A stretch of 43,220 nt of DNA from CALREA01 sp041674865 (GCA_041674865.1 JBAYUX010000004.1:1-43220), one strand, 5' to 3'; counted from the stretch's first letter, positions 16,429-24,737 are shown. The notes: a model not told the origin generated them from the letters alone. Numbers and translations: made by a program.

Positions 16429-17755
16429 ATCGCGTGCTCCCGGTGGTTTTCCAGAAAACCTTCCGTCAGAACAATTAGTAGAAAATCGCATCAGGGGGAT
16501 AATGGAAAGAGTATATGCAAGCTACGGCTACACTCCAATTGAAACACCGGCAGTTGAAAACATGGAAACTCTCGAAAATGAAGATGGTGTTATAAAAAAA
16601 GAAGTATACGGTATTAAAAGAGCGGCAGGAGAAGGAGATGACTCGCAAGAAGCGGAACGTGGACTCCGCTTCGATCTCACCGTTCCTTTTGCGCGATACA
16701 CAGCAGAACACTTTAACGAACTCCGATTCCCATTCAAACGATCTCAAATCCAAAAAGTATGGAGAGGTGAACGTCCCCAAAAGGGGCGTTTTAGGGAATT
16801 CTATCAAGCGGATATTGATGTTATTGCAATCGACAACTTACCTCTTCATTACGATGCAGAAGTTGTTTTAGCGGTACAGGAAGTTTTTGAAGGAATGAAT
16901 ATTGGAAATTTCACGATTCACATCAATCACAGAAAGTTCCTTCAAGGACTCCTGCAAATTTTTGGAATAAAAGATGAGCAAACAGCTGATGCACTCCGAA
17001 TTATCGACAAGGCGGATAAAGTCGGAATTACTGCAACTCAAGAAAACCTCAAAACAGAATTAGGCCTTAGTGCCGATGCAGCAAGTGAGTTTTTGGCGAT
17101 GATTGATAAAAAAGTTCCGATCAACGAAATTGAAGGATTTTTAAAAAATATCAAAGGAACCAACCCCCTTCTTGAAGAAGGAAAAGCAGAACTACAAACA
17201 ATTGGAGCTCTTCTTCAGGACTCAACGACAAGAAATGGAAAGATTATTTTTAACCCAAAGATCGCACGAGGACTCAATTACTATACAGGATCGGTTTATG
17301 AAACAACGCTCGATGGTCTCGAAAAATACGGAAGTATTTGTTCAGGAGGACGTTATGCTAACCTAGCAAGTAAATTCATCAATAAAAATCTTCCTGGTGT
17401 AGGAATTTCTATTGGTCTCTCTAGGCTACTGAGCATAATAAAACAAGAAAAGCTCCTCTCATTTGAAAAACAATCAGTGACTGATGTTATGATTGGACTT
17501 TTTGGCGAAGAACAGCGAGCCATTGGAAATAAAATAGCGCAGTCATTCCGAAAAGCAGACCTCAATACTGAAGTTTATTTCGATGGAAATAAAAAAATTG
17601 GAAAACAGCTTGAAGATGCATCAAAACGAGGCATTGGGTATATGGTTATGATAGAGGGGGCTGAAGGAGAAAATGGATACACGATTAAAAACCTTCAAGA
17701 ACGAAAACAGGAGACGTTTACAAGCGTTAACGAAGCAATACTTTTCGTTAAATAA
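16418..17755 (+). CDS. hisS: Histidyl-tRNA synthetase
   Basis: A 445-residue class II synthetase that charges tRNA-His. It shows the motif-1 region (GIMERVYASYGYTPIETPAVE), LRFDLTVPFARY, motif 2 (VWRGERPQKGRFREFYQADIDVI), the HisRS signature ARGLNYYTGSVYE and motif 3 (GVGISIGLSRL). A C-terminal anticodon-binding domain follows from about residue 350 (VTDVMIGLFGEEQ). Length is normal. It converges on the racemase gene with 11 bases between the stops. Confidence 0.96.
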   Translation: MSDKSRAPGGFPENLPSEQLVENRIRGIMERVYASYGYTPIETPAVENMETLENEDGVIKKEVYGIKRAAGEGDDSQEAERGLRFDLTVPFARYTAEHFNELRFPFKRSQIQKVWRGERPQKGRFREFYQADIDVIAIDNLPLHYDAEVVLAVQEVFEGMNIGNFTIHINHRKFLQGLLQIFGIKDEQTADALRIIDKADKVGITATQENLKTELGLSADAASEFLAMIDKKVPINEIEGFLKNIKGTNPLLEEGKAELQTIGALLQDSTTRNGKIIFNPKIARGLNYYTGSVYETTLDGLEKYGSICSGGRYANLASKFINKNLPGVGISIGLSRLLSIIKQEKLLSFEKQSVTDVMIGLFGEEQRAIGNKIAQSFRKADLNTEVYFDGNKKIGKQLEDASKRGIGYMVMIEGAEGENGYTIKNLQERKQETFTSVNEAILFVK

Positions 17756-17766
17756 GAGATGCTGTT

Positions 17767-18597
17767 TTAATATAGGCGTAAGTCCTTGTCGGAAAGGAAG
17801 ATCTCGCCTTGAGAAACAAGCCTCACGTCACTCGTAATATCAACATGAAAGCTACCTGGTGCCAATTCGCGAACATGTAATTGAAAAATCTCTAAACTTG
17901 GTTGTCGAATAGAAAAAACTTCTGCTTTCTTGAAAACGGTATGTTCACGAACAGCGACGGCAATAGCACCGGAGCCGCAAGCAGTTTCAAAAATTCTCGT
18001 ATGAGTATCCTCTATGTAAATATAAGGAACGATCTTGATCGTATCTTTTTTATCATATGGAATATATCCAACCGCACCAGTATGCTGAATATCCCGAACA
18101 TACTCTTTACGAAGAAATTCGTGGCGCTCTACAATAAATTCTCGAGTAATTAAATCAACATCTGGAAACTGCTCAACGAAATGAGAAATACCCTGAAGAT
18201 TAATAAGACTGAGATTTTCAGAAAGCGAAATATACTGAAAATTCATATCAAAATTCAGAGAAACAAGATCGTCAGGAGTTACGGTAAGGGAAAATGATTG
18301 ATCAGATCCAGAGGATTCAACTAAAAATGCTCTTTCTCCTGTTCGCCTATGGTGAAGATACCCGAGAGTTCTAAGCGCATTAACACAGAGCTCTCCGCCC
18401 ATCATCTCAAGTCGAGAAACATGCTTCGGGTCACGAGGTGGACATACAAATCCTACCTGTTCGCATGGAATATACTTTTCTTGCATAATAAGAGATGCAA
18501 CTGTTTTGAACATATCAGGAGCAACCTCATTTTTTAAAGAATCGATCAAAACAGTACTATTACCCATCGGATAAAGCTTAGCGTAAGACAAAATCAT
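17767..18597 (-). CDS. DapF/CntK-like amino acid epimerase or racemase
   Basis: The 276-residue protein has the two-cysteine layout of the cofactor-independent diaminopimelate epimerase fold. Cys71 is in MMGGELCVNALR and Cys207 in ETACGSGAIAVA. The second motif is standard. The first reads GGELC instead of the DapF CGNG, as in histidine racemase CntK and related enzymes. The substrate may therefore be an amino acid other than diaminopimelate. Length matches DapF (about 275). The N terminus MILSYAKLYPMGNSTVLID fits the family, supporting the start at 18597. The membrane protein at 18691 is the next gene upstream on the same strand. Confidence 0.75.
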   Translation of the reverse strand: MILSYAKLYPMGNSTVLIDSLKNEVAPDMFKTVASLIMQEKYIPCEQVGFVCPPRDPKHVSRLEMMGGELCVNALRTLGYLHHRRTGERAFLVESSGSDQSFSLTVTPDDLVSLNFDMNFQYISLSENLSLINLQGISHFVEQFPDVDLITREFIVERHEFLRKEYVRDIQHTGAVGYIPYDKKDTIKIVPYIYIEDTHTRIFETACGSGAIAVAVREHTVFKKAEVFSIRQPSLEIFQLHVRELAPGSFHVDITSDVRLVSQGEIFLSDKDLRLY

Positions 18598-18649
18598 CAG
18601 TATAGGTAGATATCAAATAAAAATCGTAGAACACCCTATCACACGAAAT

Positions 18650-18705
18650 AAGTCTTTACAATACAGGAAAAGTCTCCGAAAAAGATGTCTTTATAGTAAA
18701 GACTT
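18650..18705. repeat. 10-bp inverted repeat at the end of the membrane protein gene
   Basis: AAGTCTTTAC (18650-18659) and GTAAAGACTT (18696-18705) are exact complements, with 36 bases between them that contain more copies of GTCTTT/AAAGAC-like words. The right arm covers the last codons of the membrane gene. It may end or process that transcript. Confidence 0.5.
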
Positions 18706-19272
18706 CTTGTGAAACCGAAGCTGCTTATACAGGAAAAATAGGAGCAGTCCAAGATGGATGACTAAAAGTAGAGAAAAAACAATATTCATGAGGTTTTCGG
18801 ATAACACTCCATATCTCACATACGACCAAGTGACACTAAACCTATCGAGGAGATCTTTTATGAAAAAATATCCACCAATCAAAAAGATCTGCCACCAGGG
18901 AAGCTGTTTACGCTGCGGCCAAAGCAGAAAAGCCTGGCTCGCATACAGCCAAACCCAGAAAATATTTCCAAACTCGTACCAAGAGAAGCTGGATTCCATC
19001 ATATAGAAGATGTAAAAAATGGGCGCGATAATCCCATACCCTATAATGCCAAAAACAGTGAAATTCAAAAGAAACTGAGGAAACCTTCCAAATCTCAAAA
19101 AATAGAGATAATTCAAAGCTAAAAGCAGTGGATAAACTGAACAGATCGGAACCCAGGGCCACAAATACCAAGGAGTTTCTACGAAATCATGAAGATCAAT
19201 CCGCAAAGCAAGAAGCGACATGGAAATTCCCAGGAAAACCAGAAACCAAAGCTGTTTTTTCGAAAGATTCAT
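18691..19272 (-). CDS. Integral membrane protein of unknown function
   Basis: A 193-residue protein with about six hydrophobic helices and aromatic-rich loops; the C terminus is basic (LRFHKKSLL). No family recognised. The ATG at 19272 is used because a TAGGAT -10 box ends 7 bases upstream of it, making the longer frame from 19356 unlikely. It lies upstream of the racemase on the same strand, with a 93-base gap that contains an inverted repeat. A transport or lipid-linked role is possible but unsupported. Confidence 0.7.
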   Translation of the reverse strand: MNLSKKQLWFLVFLGISMSLLALRIDLHDFVETPWYLWPWVPICSVYPLLLALNYLYFLRFGRFPQFLLNFTVFGIIGYGIIAPIFYIFYMMESSFSWYEFGNIFWVWLYASQAFLLWPQRKQLPWWQIFLIGGYFFIKDLLDRFSVTWSYVRYGVLSENLMNIVFSLLLVIHLGLLLFFLYKQLRFHKKSLL

Positions 19273-19279
19273 TGCGAGA

Positions 19280-19285
19280 ATCCTA
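19280..19285 (-). promoter_or_regulatory. -10 box (TAGGAT) for the membrane protein
   Basis: TAGGAT on the minus strand is followed by seven bases and then the ATG, implying a leader of zero or one base. No good -35 box was seen. Confidence 0.45.
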
Positions 19286-19336
19286 CCATAAAGCTCAAAA
19301 AATGTCCTCTCGAGCACAAACAACCCCAACCTTTCA

Positions 19337-19366
19337 TTGACAATAGTACAAAACACACCTTACAAT
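19337..19366 (+). promoter_or_regulatory. Strong promoter for the small basic protein gene
   Basis: Consensus TTGACA (19337-19342), an 18-base spacer and TACAAT (19361-19366). It is among the best sigma-70-type promoters in the window, followed by a leader of about 23 bases. Confidence 0.7.
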
Positions 19367-19395
19367 GCCGACACAAAAAGTAATCCACGTCCATC

Positions 19396-19566
19396 ATGTC
19401 TAACGCACACGTCAACCATAAACACGGAGTAACAGATATTCCAAAACTTCGACCAAAGTCGAGCAACGCAAAGAAGCGAAACAAGGCGCTTGCACGTATC
19501 CGAAAGGCTTCTGTTCTTGCTAACGTTCAGGCTAAGAAGGCTGAAATGGCAAGCAAGATCAAGTAA
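19396..19566 (+). CDS. Small basic protein, 56 residues
   Basis: The frame runs from ATG at 19396 to TAA at 19566. The product is His-rich at the start (MSNAHVNHKHG), then strongly Lys/Arg-rich and probably helical (SNAKKRNKALARIRKASVLANVQAKKAE). A strong promoter precedes it and a weak hairpin follows. Size, charge and promoter strength suggest a ribosome- or nucleic-acid-associated protein, but I cannot match it to a known ribosomal protein. Confidence 0.7.
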   Translation: MSNAHVNHKHGVTDIPKLRPKSSNAKKRNKALARIRKASVLANVQAKKAEMASKIK

Positions 19567-19608
19567 TCGAAGGCTCTCCCAAAAGATTCCAAGATTCTAT
19601 TTCAAACG

Positions 19609-19635
19609 CAGGTAACAAATAACATACCTGACTAT
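19609..19635 (+). terminator. Weak hairpin, possible terminator
   Basis: CAGGTA (19609-19614) and TACCTG (19625-19630) can pair across a 10-base loop, followed by ACTATTTTTA. The stem is short, so termination would be partial. Confidence 0.35.
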
Positions 19636-19677
19636 TTTTAAATGGATCCGTAGCTGTACGAACTTTTTGCATACCGT

Positions 19678-19683
19678 TATAAT
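19678..19683 (+). promoter_or_regulatory. -10 box (TATAAT) at the ftsQ start
   Basis: A consensus TATAAT is followed by six bases and then the ftsQ ATG, the same spacing as at lgt. The message would begin at the start codon. Confidence 0.55.
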
Positions 19684-19689
19684 AGCCGC

Positions 19690-20727
19690 ATGTTTTTTAG
19701 TCGAAAACGAAGAGGAAATCCACAGGCCCATACTCGATATGGCCGCGGTCCCCTTCTTACCAATAACAGATCGTCAGGAGCGAGAAACCGTAAGAGCATG
19801 ACCATTTCAAATGTGTCGATGCCTTCACTGACAACGATCAAGAGGATTCTTATCGGACTCGTTGCATGCGTGATAACTGGAGCGGGACTCTATGTTTTCG
19901 TATTCTCGTCCTATTTCAAAATTGGAAATATCTACATTCAATACGATGAACTCCAAAACGAAAATAATAGTATCTTGGATTACTTTAATCCACTCAAAGG
20001 AAAAAATATTCTCACAACAGACACGAACACAATCGTAAATCAAATTCACAAAGACCATCCTGAATTACAGCAAGTCACCGCTAAAAAAATCCTACCAGGA
20101 ACGATTCAAATTCATTTTTCTGAGTTCCCTATCGTCGCAAATATCGAACAGGTTGTTGACGGAAAAACACTTGGAAAAATGATGGTAAACGCCATCGGAA
20201 TGCCCGTATATGGAAACACTGAAAATCCAAATCTTCCGTATATAAAAATTATTAGCGAGACACCAAAAGTAGAAACATTGGCAACCATGAAAAATGTAGA
20301 CACTGCAATAACAGTGCCAGAAAATACAGTAACACCGGAAAAATCAGAAGTACCCGTAGCATCAGCAGAACAAATAACGACACCACCAGAAAATCCAGCT
20401 CCTCAAACGCCAACTCTCGATCCAACAAAACCAATACTCACCGCAGAAACATTAAACTATATTCTGAAGGCAACCGGTTATTTTGAAGAAAAGTTCGGGA
20501 TGAAAATTATGGAAACACAGTTTCTCATTAACGCACGTGAACTTCACATCAAGACAGAAAAATATTTTACCATCTGGCTCGACACGCAAATCTCATACGA
20601 ACGACAATTTCTCAAACTCAAGAAAGCGATGGCAACAGTGGACATTTATAAAGTTCCACTTAATTACATCGATCTTCGGATCACAGGGACAAGTGGCGAA
20701 AAAGTCATTTTCAAAAGGAAAAAGTAG
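19690..20727 (+). CDS. ftsQ: FtsQ/DivIB-like cell division protein
   Basis: A 345-residue protein with a basic cytoplasmic N terminus (residues 1-50), one membrane helix (about 55-75: LIGLVACVITGAGLYVFVF) and then a POTRA-like segment. The latter has FKIGNIYIQ, GKNILTTDTNTIVNQI and KKILPGTIQIHFSEFPIVANIE. A Pro/Thr-rich linker (about 195-245) interrupts the domain before the C-terminal beta part ends in ITGTSGEKVIFKRKK. FtsQ links the early and late divisome. The next gene is a DUF1290 Sbp protein, the neighbour of divIB in Firmicutes, which supports the call. ftsA and ftsZ do not follow. Confidence 0.85.
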   Translation: MFFSRKRRGNPQAHTRYGRGPLLTNNRSSGARNRKSMTISNVSMPSLTTIKRILIGLVACVITGAGLYVFVFSSYFKIGNIYIQYDELQNENNSILDYFNPLKGKNILTTDTNTIVNQIHKDHPELQQVTAKKILPGTIQIHFSEFPIVANIEQVVDGKTLGKMMVNAIGMPVYGNTENPNLPYIKIISETPKVETLATMKNVDTAITVPENTVTPEKSEVPVASAEQITTPPENPAPQTPTLDPTKPILTAETLNYILKATGYFEEKFGMKIMETQFLINARELHIKTEKYFTIWLDTQISYERQFLKLKKAMATVDIYKVPLNYIDLRITGTSGEKVIFKRKK

Positions 20728-20762
20728 GATATAATAAACACAGCCGCTTACAGTATACTTCT

Positions 20763-21146
20763 ATGATTTGGGCTCTTCTCGGAATTTTGTTCGGTATCCT
20801 CCTTGGACTTGGCATCAATGTCACGATTCCAGTGGTATACACGAAATTTTCTGCCGTCATCTTGATTGGAATTTTAGACGCCCTCTTCGGCGCTATTCGT
20901 GCTGAAATCACTCGTGATCAATATAATGCGGTAATCTTCATATCAGGACTCTTCTTTAATGTCATCCTCGCTCTCGTTATTACCTATCTTGGTGATAAAC
21001 TCGGCCTCGACCTCTATCTCGCAGCAACCGTCGTATTCACCTTCCGAATCTTCTCAAATGTGGGTATTACACGCCGTGCACTCCTTCAGCGATGGCTCGA
21101 AAAACAGAAAAAATCTAAGGAAGAAACTATTCAGGTAACTTTGTAA
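20763..21146 (+). CDS. sbp: Small basic membrane protein Sbp (DUF1290)
   Basis: A 127-residue protein with three membrane helices (residues 1-20, 25-45 and 55-80) and a basic C terminus (RRALLQRWLEKQKKSK). The order of hydrophobic blocks (GILLGLGINVTIPVVYTKFS, AVILIGILDALFGAIRA, FISGLFFNVILALVITYLGD) matches DUF1290. In Bacillus sbp lies between divIB and ftsA. It follows ftsQ by 35 bases with a TATAAT at 20730-20735. Confidence 0.88.
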   Translation: MIWALLGILFGILLGLGINVTIPVVYTKFSAVILIGILDALFGAIRAEITRDQYNAVIFISGLFFNVILALVITYLGDKLGLDLYLAATVVFTFRIFSNVGITRRALLQRWLEKQKKSKEETIQVTL

Positions 21147-21157
21147 AGAGCAGAGGA

Positions 21158-21186
21158 TTGAGGAAAAGCTGAAAAACAGGTATAAT
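21158..21186 (+). promoter_or_regulatory. Promoter for the 197-residue unknown
   Basis: TTGAGG (21158-21163), a 17-base spacer and TATAAT (21181-21186). The leader of about 26 bases is A/C-rich with no Shine-Dalgarno sequence. Confidence 0.65.
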
Positions 21187-21218
21187 AAAGCTACAAAATT
21201 CTCCTAAACAAAAACCAA

Positions 21219-21812
21219 ATGTCTCAAGACTCCAAAATAGCGTTAATTCAGGAAATGATCGAGAGCGCAGAAACAAGCCTTCGGTCTGCTCAACAGTTAC
21301 TTGCAGAAATGAGTGGTGGAGAAAGCAAACCTTCTGCTCGTTCTAAGTATGTAAAGAAGGCCACATCCCTTGAACAGGAAAGCGGAGTGAATGGAGATGC
21401 CAATGTTCTCGAGGGTGTTTTTGACGGTCAGACCATGATTGGTCCAGATAAGAGGGCCTATCCAGTTCCAGCAAACTACGCCAGCAAATCAAAACTCGTC
21501 CCAGGTGATGTGCTAAAACTCACCATTAAAGATGATGGAACGTTTCTTTATAAACAGATTAAGCCAATCGAGCGCAAACATATTATTGGTATTCTCACAA
21601 ATGATGACGGTCAGTACAAGGTTATTGTAAGCGGAAAGACCTACAAAGTTCTTCTCGCATCAGTCACCTACTTCCGCGGTGAAGTTGGAAGTAGAGTTAC
21701 GCTCGTTGTTCCAGCAAATGAAGAAAGTGAGTGGGGCGCAATCGAAAACGTCTTGCCAAGAAACAGCACCGAGGATTACGGTATGGAAGAGCTCAATCTC
21801 GAACGATTTTAA
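21219..21812 (+). CDS. Unknown soluble protein with a C-terminal beta-rich domain
   Basis: The protein has 197 residues. Residues 1-35 form an amphipathic helix (IALIQEMIESAETSLRSAQQLL), and 40-70 are a polar linker. From about 70 there is a beta-rich domain with two similar halves: VFDGQTMIGPDKRAYPVPANYASKSKLVPGDVLKLTI and GQYKVIVSGKTYKVLLASVTYFRGEVGSRVTLVV. The halves recall small OB- or SH3-like barrels. No signal peptide. Function unknown; it lies between sbp and the Pro-rich membrane protein in one direction with pilT. Confidence 0.7.
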   Translation: MSQDSKIALIQEMIESAETSLRSAQQLLAEMSGGESKPSARSKYVKKATSLEQESGVNGDANVLEGVFDGQTMIGPDKRAYPVPANYASKSKLVPGDVLKLTIKDDGTFLYKQIKPIERKHIIGILTNDDGQYKVIVSGKTYKVLLASVTYFRGEVGSRVTLVVPANEESEWGAIENVLPRNSTEDYGMEELNLERF

Positions 21813-21854
21813 TCTTTAGATTCGCGTTCACTATTCTCTTTACCTTCTCAAACC

Positions 21855-22778
21855 ATGGCAGAACCAATTAAAACAACGGTGCAGGCAGCCTTTGATCACA
21901 TCAAAGACTGGGTTTCAAAAGGTGAAAAGGATAAGGCTATCAAAGGTCTTCAGGAATTATTGAGTTTTGATCCAGGAAATAGTGATGCTCAAAAAATGCT
22001 CGCTGAACTTGGAGGTACAATACCAACACCTGCCGTCGTTCCTGCACCTATGCCTGCCGCAACAGTAACGCCAACAGCGACAGTTCCAACAGCTATGCCT
22101 GCAACAGCATTCAAGTTAGACATGGACTTAAAGCCAACAGCTCCAGTTGCGACGGCTCCAATTACGCCAACAACTACACCTACAGCACCAGTCGTTACAC
22201 CAGCTCCTACTCCAGTTATTCCAAAACCAGTTCCTGCTCCTACTCCAGTACCTACAACTCCAGCAGTAACTCCAGCACCTGTAGTCCCAAAGCCTACACC
22301 TATCGCCCCAACTCCTGCCCCATTGTCCCCTCTTAAGCCAATTACATCTGCAGCAGCACCAGAGATTCTCACGAAAGAAATGGAAAGAGGCGAAATGCCA
22401 ACAACGGGACCATCAATGCTTAGTGCCGTTCAAGGACTTTCTCAAAATGCCAAGTGGGCTATTTTTGTAGGAGTTCTCGCCGTAGCTATTATTGGAGGTT
22501 TCTTCTTCTACAAAACATTCCTTTCAGCAAGTCAGCCACTCTCGAGCGACATTCAGCAACAGGCTGAAAAAATAGATACATCGACGTTACCTATTGAAAA
22601 CACCGCTCCAGACATAACGGCTCCAGTCGAACCAATTGCAACACCATCGACATCAACAACCGATGGAACCTTGGCAAACCCATTAACAGGCGATATTTCA
22701 GCCCCAACTGGCGACACTACAACTCCATCAACCCCAGCCAGCACGGATACGACCGGCGGAAAGGTAAAACGACGATAA
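21855..22778 (+). CDS. Membrane-anchored Pro/Thr-rich protein
   Basis: A 307-residue protein in three parts. The N-terminal helical segment (residues 1-50) resembles a single TPR (VSKGEKDKAIKGLQELLSFDPGNSDAQKMLAEL). A long, repetitive Pro/Thr/Ala/Val region spans about 55-170. A membrane helix at about 197-220 (WAIFVGVLAVAIIGGFFFYKTFL) leads to a Thr/Ser/Pro-rich tail ending in KVKRR. With the helix in the middle, the Pro-rich part and the tail lie on opposite sides. A spacer or scaffold role near the pilus machinery is only a guess. Confidence 0.75.
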   Translation: MAEPIKTTVQAAFDHIKDWVSKGEKDKAIKGLQELLSFDPGNSDAQKMLAELGGTIPTPAVVPAPMPAATVTPTATVPTAMPATAFKLDMDLKPTAPVATAPITPTTTPTAPVVTPAPTPVIPKPVPAPTPVPTTPAVTPAPVVPKPTPIAPTPAPLSPLKPITSAAAPEILTKEMERGEMPTTGPSMLSAVQGLSQNAKWAIFVGVLAVAIIGGFFFYKTFLSASQPLSSDIQQQAEKIDTSTLPIENTAPDITAPVEPIATPSTSTTDGTLANPLTGDISAPTGDTTTPSTPASTDTTGGKVKRR

Positions 22779-22864
22779 TTCGGTTACATTCAGCTTCAAA
22801 AGAGCGCTACTATCAACTTACCTACCAGCTTTAGAGAGGTTTTATTGACAAAGGCTGTTCTAGC

Positions 22865-22893
22865 TTGAGAAAAATGAGCATTTATGGTACAAT
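22865..22893 (+). promoter_or_regulatory. Promoter for pilT
   Basis: TTGAGA (22865-22870), 17 bases and TACAAT (22888-22893), with a leader of about 22 bases ending in CCAACCCCG before the ATG. Confidence 0.6.
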
Positions 22894-22921
22894 AGTTAGA
22901 TAAAAATAAAAACCAACCCCG

Positions 22922-23962
22922 ATGAAACTCGATAAAATTTTCCGCACAGCTATTCAGTACAAGGCTTCGGATATCTTCATCTCAACAGGAAGTAAACCGA
23001 TTCTTCGCATCAATGGTGATCTCATAGCCGTTGAAGATCATCCAATCCTCACGAAACAAATGGCAGAAGATTATCTGCTAGAAACACTGAACGAGATACA
23101 GAAGAAAAAATTCGAACAAACACTCGATCTCGATTTCTCGCTTGAAATTGAGAATATCGGACGATTCCGTGTAAATATGTTTGTTCAGCGAAAAGGAATC
23201 AGTGCCGCTTTTCGTATTATTCCTGAAGTTGTCTTCAGTCTCGATGAACTCGCACTTCCACAGCAAATACGACAGATCACGCAATTGAAACAAGGTCTCG
23301 TCATTATCACCGGTCCAACTGGTTCTGGTAAGTCGACAACACTCGCAGCAATCGCCAACGAGATCAACGAAAAACAATCCAAGCACATCATCACAATCGA
23401 AGATCCAATCGAGTTCACTCACGAAAACAAGAAATCTATGTTTGAACAGCGTGAGGTTGGAACACATACCGCATCATTCGCAAAGGCTTTGAAGGCTTCC
23501 GTCCGTGAAAATCCAGACATTATTATCGTCGGTGAAATGCGTGACCTCGAAACCATGTCACTCGCCATTACTGCTGCAGAGACGGGTCACTTGGTGCTCG
23601 CAACGATGCATACCAGTGGTGCCGCACGATCTGTCGATCGTATTATCGACGCTTTCCCTCCATCACAACAGAATCAGATCCGCACACAGCTCGCCGAAAG
23701 TTTGAAGGCAGTTGTATGGCAGAACCTCCTCAAGACAAAGGACCGAAAGGGTCGTCTCGCCGCTCTCGAAATCATGTTCGTCAACAACGCGATCTCCAAC
23801 ATGATCCGAAAAGAAAAAACCTTCCAAATCAACTCCGCTATCGAAACCGGCCTCCGCGACGGCATGCAGACGATGAAAAAAGCCGTCATGGACTTGCTCC
23901 AGGCCGACTTAATCACCGAAGAAGACGCTATGGCAAATATTCCTCCAGAATTTGAGATTTAA
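22922..23962 (+). CDS. pilT: Type IV pilus retraction ATPase PilT
   Basis: A 346-residue hexameric ATPase that pulls back type IV pili by depolymerising them. Walker A GPTGSGKST is at residues 131-139, the Asp box is TIEDPIEFTH, Walker B is IIIVGEMRD and the His box is GHLVLATMHT. The PilT-type AIRNLIRE motif appears as AISNMIRKEK, and GMQTMKKAVMDLL closes the protein. Length is typical. It is separate from the pilus operon at 28617-33996 and directly precedes the five pilin-like genes. Confidence 0.95.
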   Translation: MKLDKIFRTAIQYKASDIFISTGSKPILRINGDLIAVEDHPILTKQMAEDYLLETLNEIQKKKFEQTLDLDFSLEIENIGRFRVNMFVQRKGISAAFRIIPEVVFSLDELALPQQIRQITQLKQGLVIITGPTGSGKSTTLAAIANEINEKQSKHIITIEDPIEFTHENKKSMFEQREVGTHTASFAKALKASVRENPDIIIVGEMRDLETMSLAITAAETGHLVLATMHTSGAARSVDRIIDAFPPSQQNQIRTQLAESLKAVVWQNLLKTKDRKGRLAALEIMFVNNAISNMIRKEKTFQINSAIETGLRDGMQTMKKAVMDLLQADLITEEDAMANIPPEFEI

Positions 23963-24001
23963 TTACTGAAACTCGACCGAGACCTCATTATTGTACGAAC
24001 C

Positions 24002-24733
24002 ATGAAACGAACTACAGGAACAATTATCGGACTTCTCGTGGTAATAATTATGCCAATATTGTACGCACCTACAGTATATGGCTATAGTGAAGATTATTAT
24101 AATGAAATGTCCAGTGCGAATACGGCATTTAACGAATGTATAAAACAGGCAAATGGAGATAAAAATCTTGAATTTGGATGCAAAAGTGCACTCATAAAAA
24201 GCAAAACTGACGCAGAATACAATGAGTGTGCAAAAGCATATCCAGAAACAAGCAGTCTCGGAAATAAGAAATGTAAAGAGACACAAGAGAAGGATAATAG
24301 CGAACAGCAAAGTACATTAGTAGATAATGCATGCAAAGAAAAATATGGCACATCTTGCTCCGATTACGCCCAAAAAGCCCGCAACGCCTCTGGACAGGGA
24401 TTCAAACTTCCGCTCGACTTTCTCACGCTCACGACAGTCGACAGTAGCGGGAAGAAGGTGAAACAAGGATCCTCTATCTTCGCAAATAAAGACTATGCGA
24501 CATACGGAGTCCTTCTCGGAACATTCCTCCGAATCATCGATATTCTCGTCTATGTCATCGGATCGGTCGCTCTCTTAACGCTCATCGTAGCGGGCATCAT
24601 GATGATCGCCAATCACGGCGATGAAGGATGGGTTACAAAGGGAAAAGGCATGATGCTCTACTCGATTCTTGGAGTTATTTTCGCGCTCTTGTCATTCATC
24701 TTCGTCAATATTATTACGAGCCTTCTCTCATAA
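24002..24733 (+). CDS. T4SS-type pilin paralogue 1, Cys-rich ectodomain
   Basis: A 243-residue protein with a signal peptide (residues 1-27, MKRTTGTIIGLL...TVYG). The ectodomain of about 130 residues holds six cysteines in three pairs (NEC...GC, NEC...KC, NAC...SC). A C-terminal helical hairpin has helix 1 (IIDILVYVIGSVALLTLIVAGIMM), a polar loop GDEGWVTKGK and helix 2 (YSILGVIFALLSFIFVNIIT). The hairpin matches the T4SS pilin/TrbC-VirB2-like family common in CPR genomes. First of five such genes in tandem. Confidence 0.75.
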   Translation: MKRTTGTIIGLLVVIIMPILYAPTVYGYSEDYYNEMSSANTAFNECIKQANGDKNLEFGCKSALIKSKTDAEYNECAKAYPETSSLGNKKCKETQEKDNSEQQSTLVDNACKEKYGTSCSDYAQKARNASGQGFKLPLDFLTLTTVDSSGKKVKQGSSIFANKDYATYGVLLGTFLRIIDILVYVIGSVALLTLIVAGIMMIANHGDEGWVTKGKGMMLYSILGVIFALLSFIFVNIITSLLS

Positions 24734-24737
24734 AGAT

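Noticed and set aside
16258..16542. Plus-strand frame overlapping the hisS start
   Set aside because: Out of frame with hisS and without a start signal; the minus-strand reading has better flanking signals.
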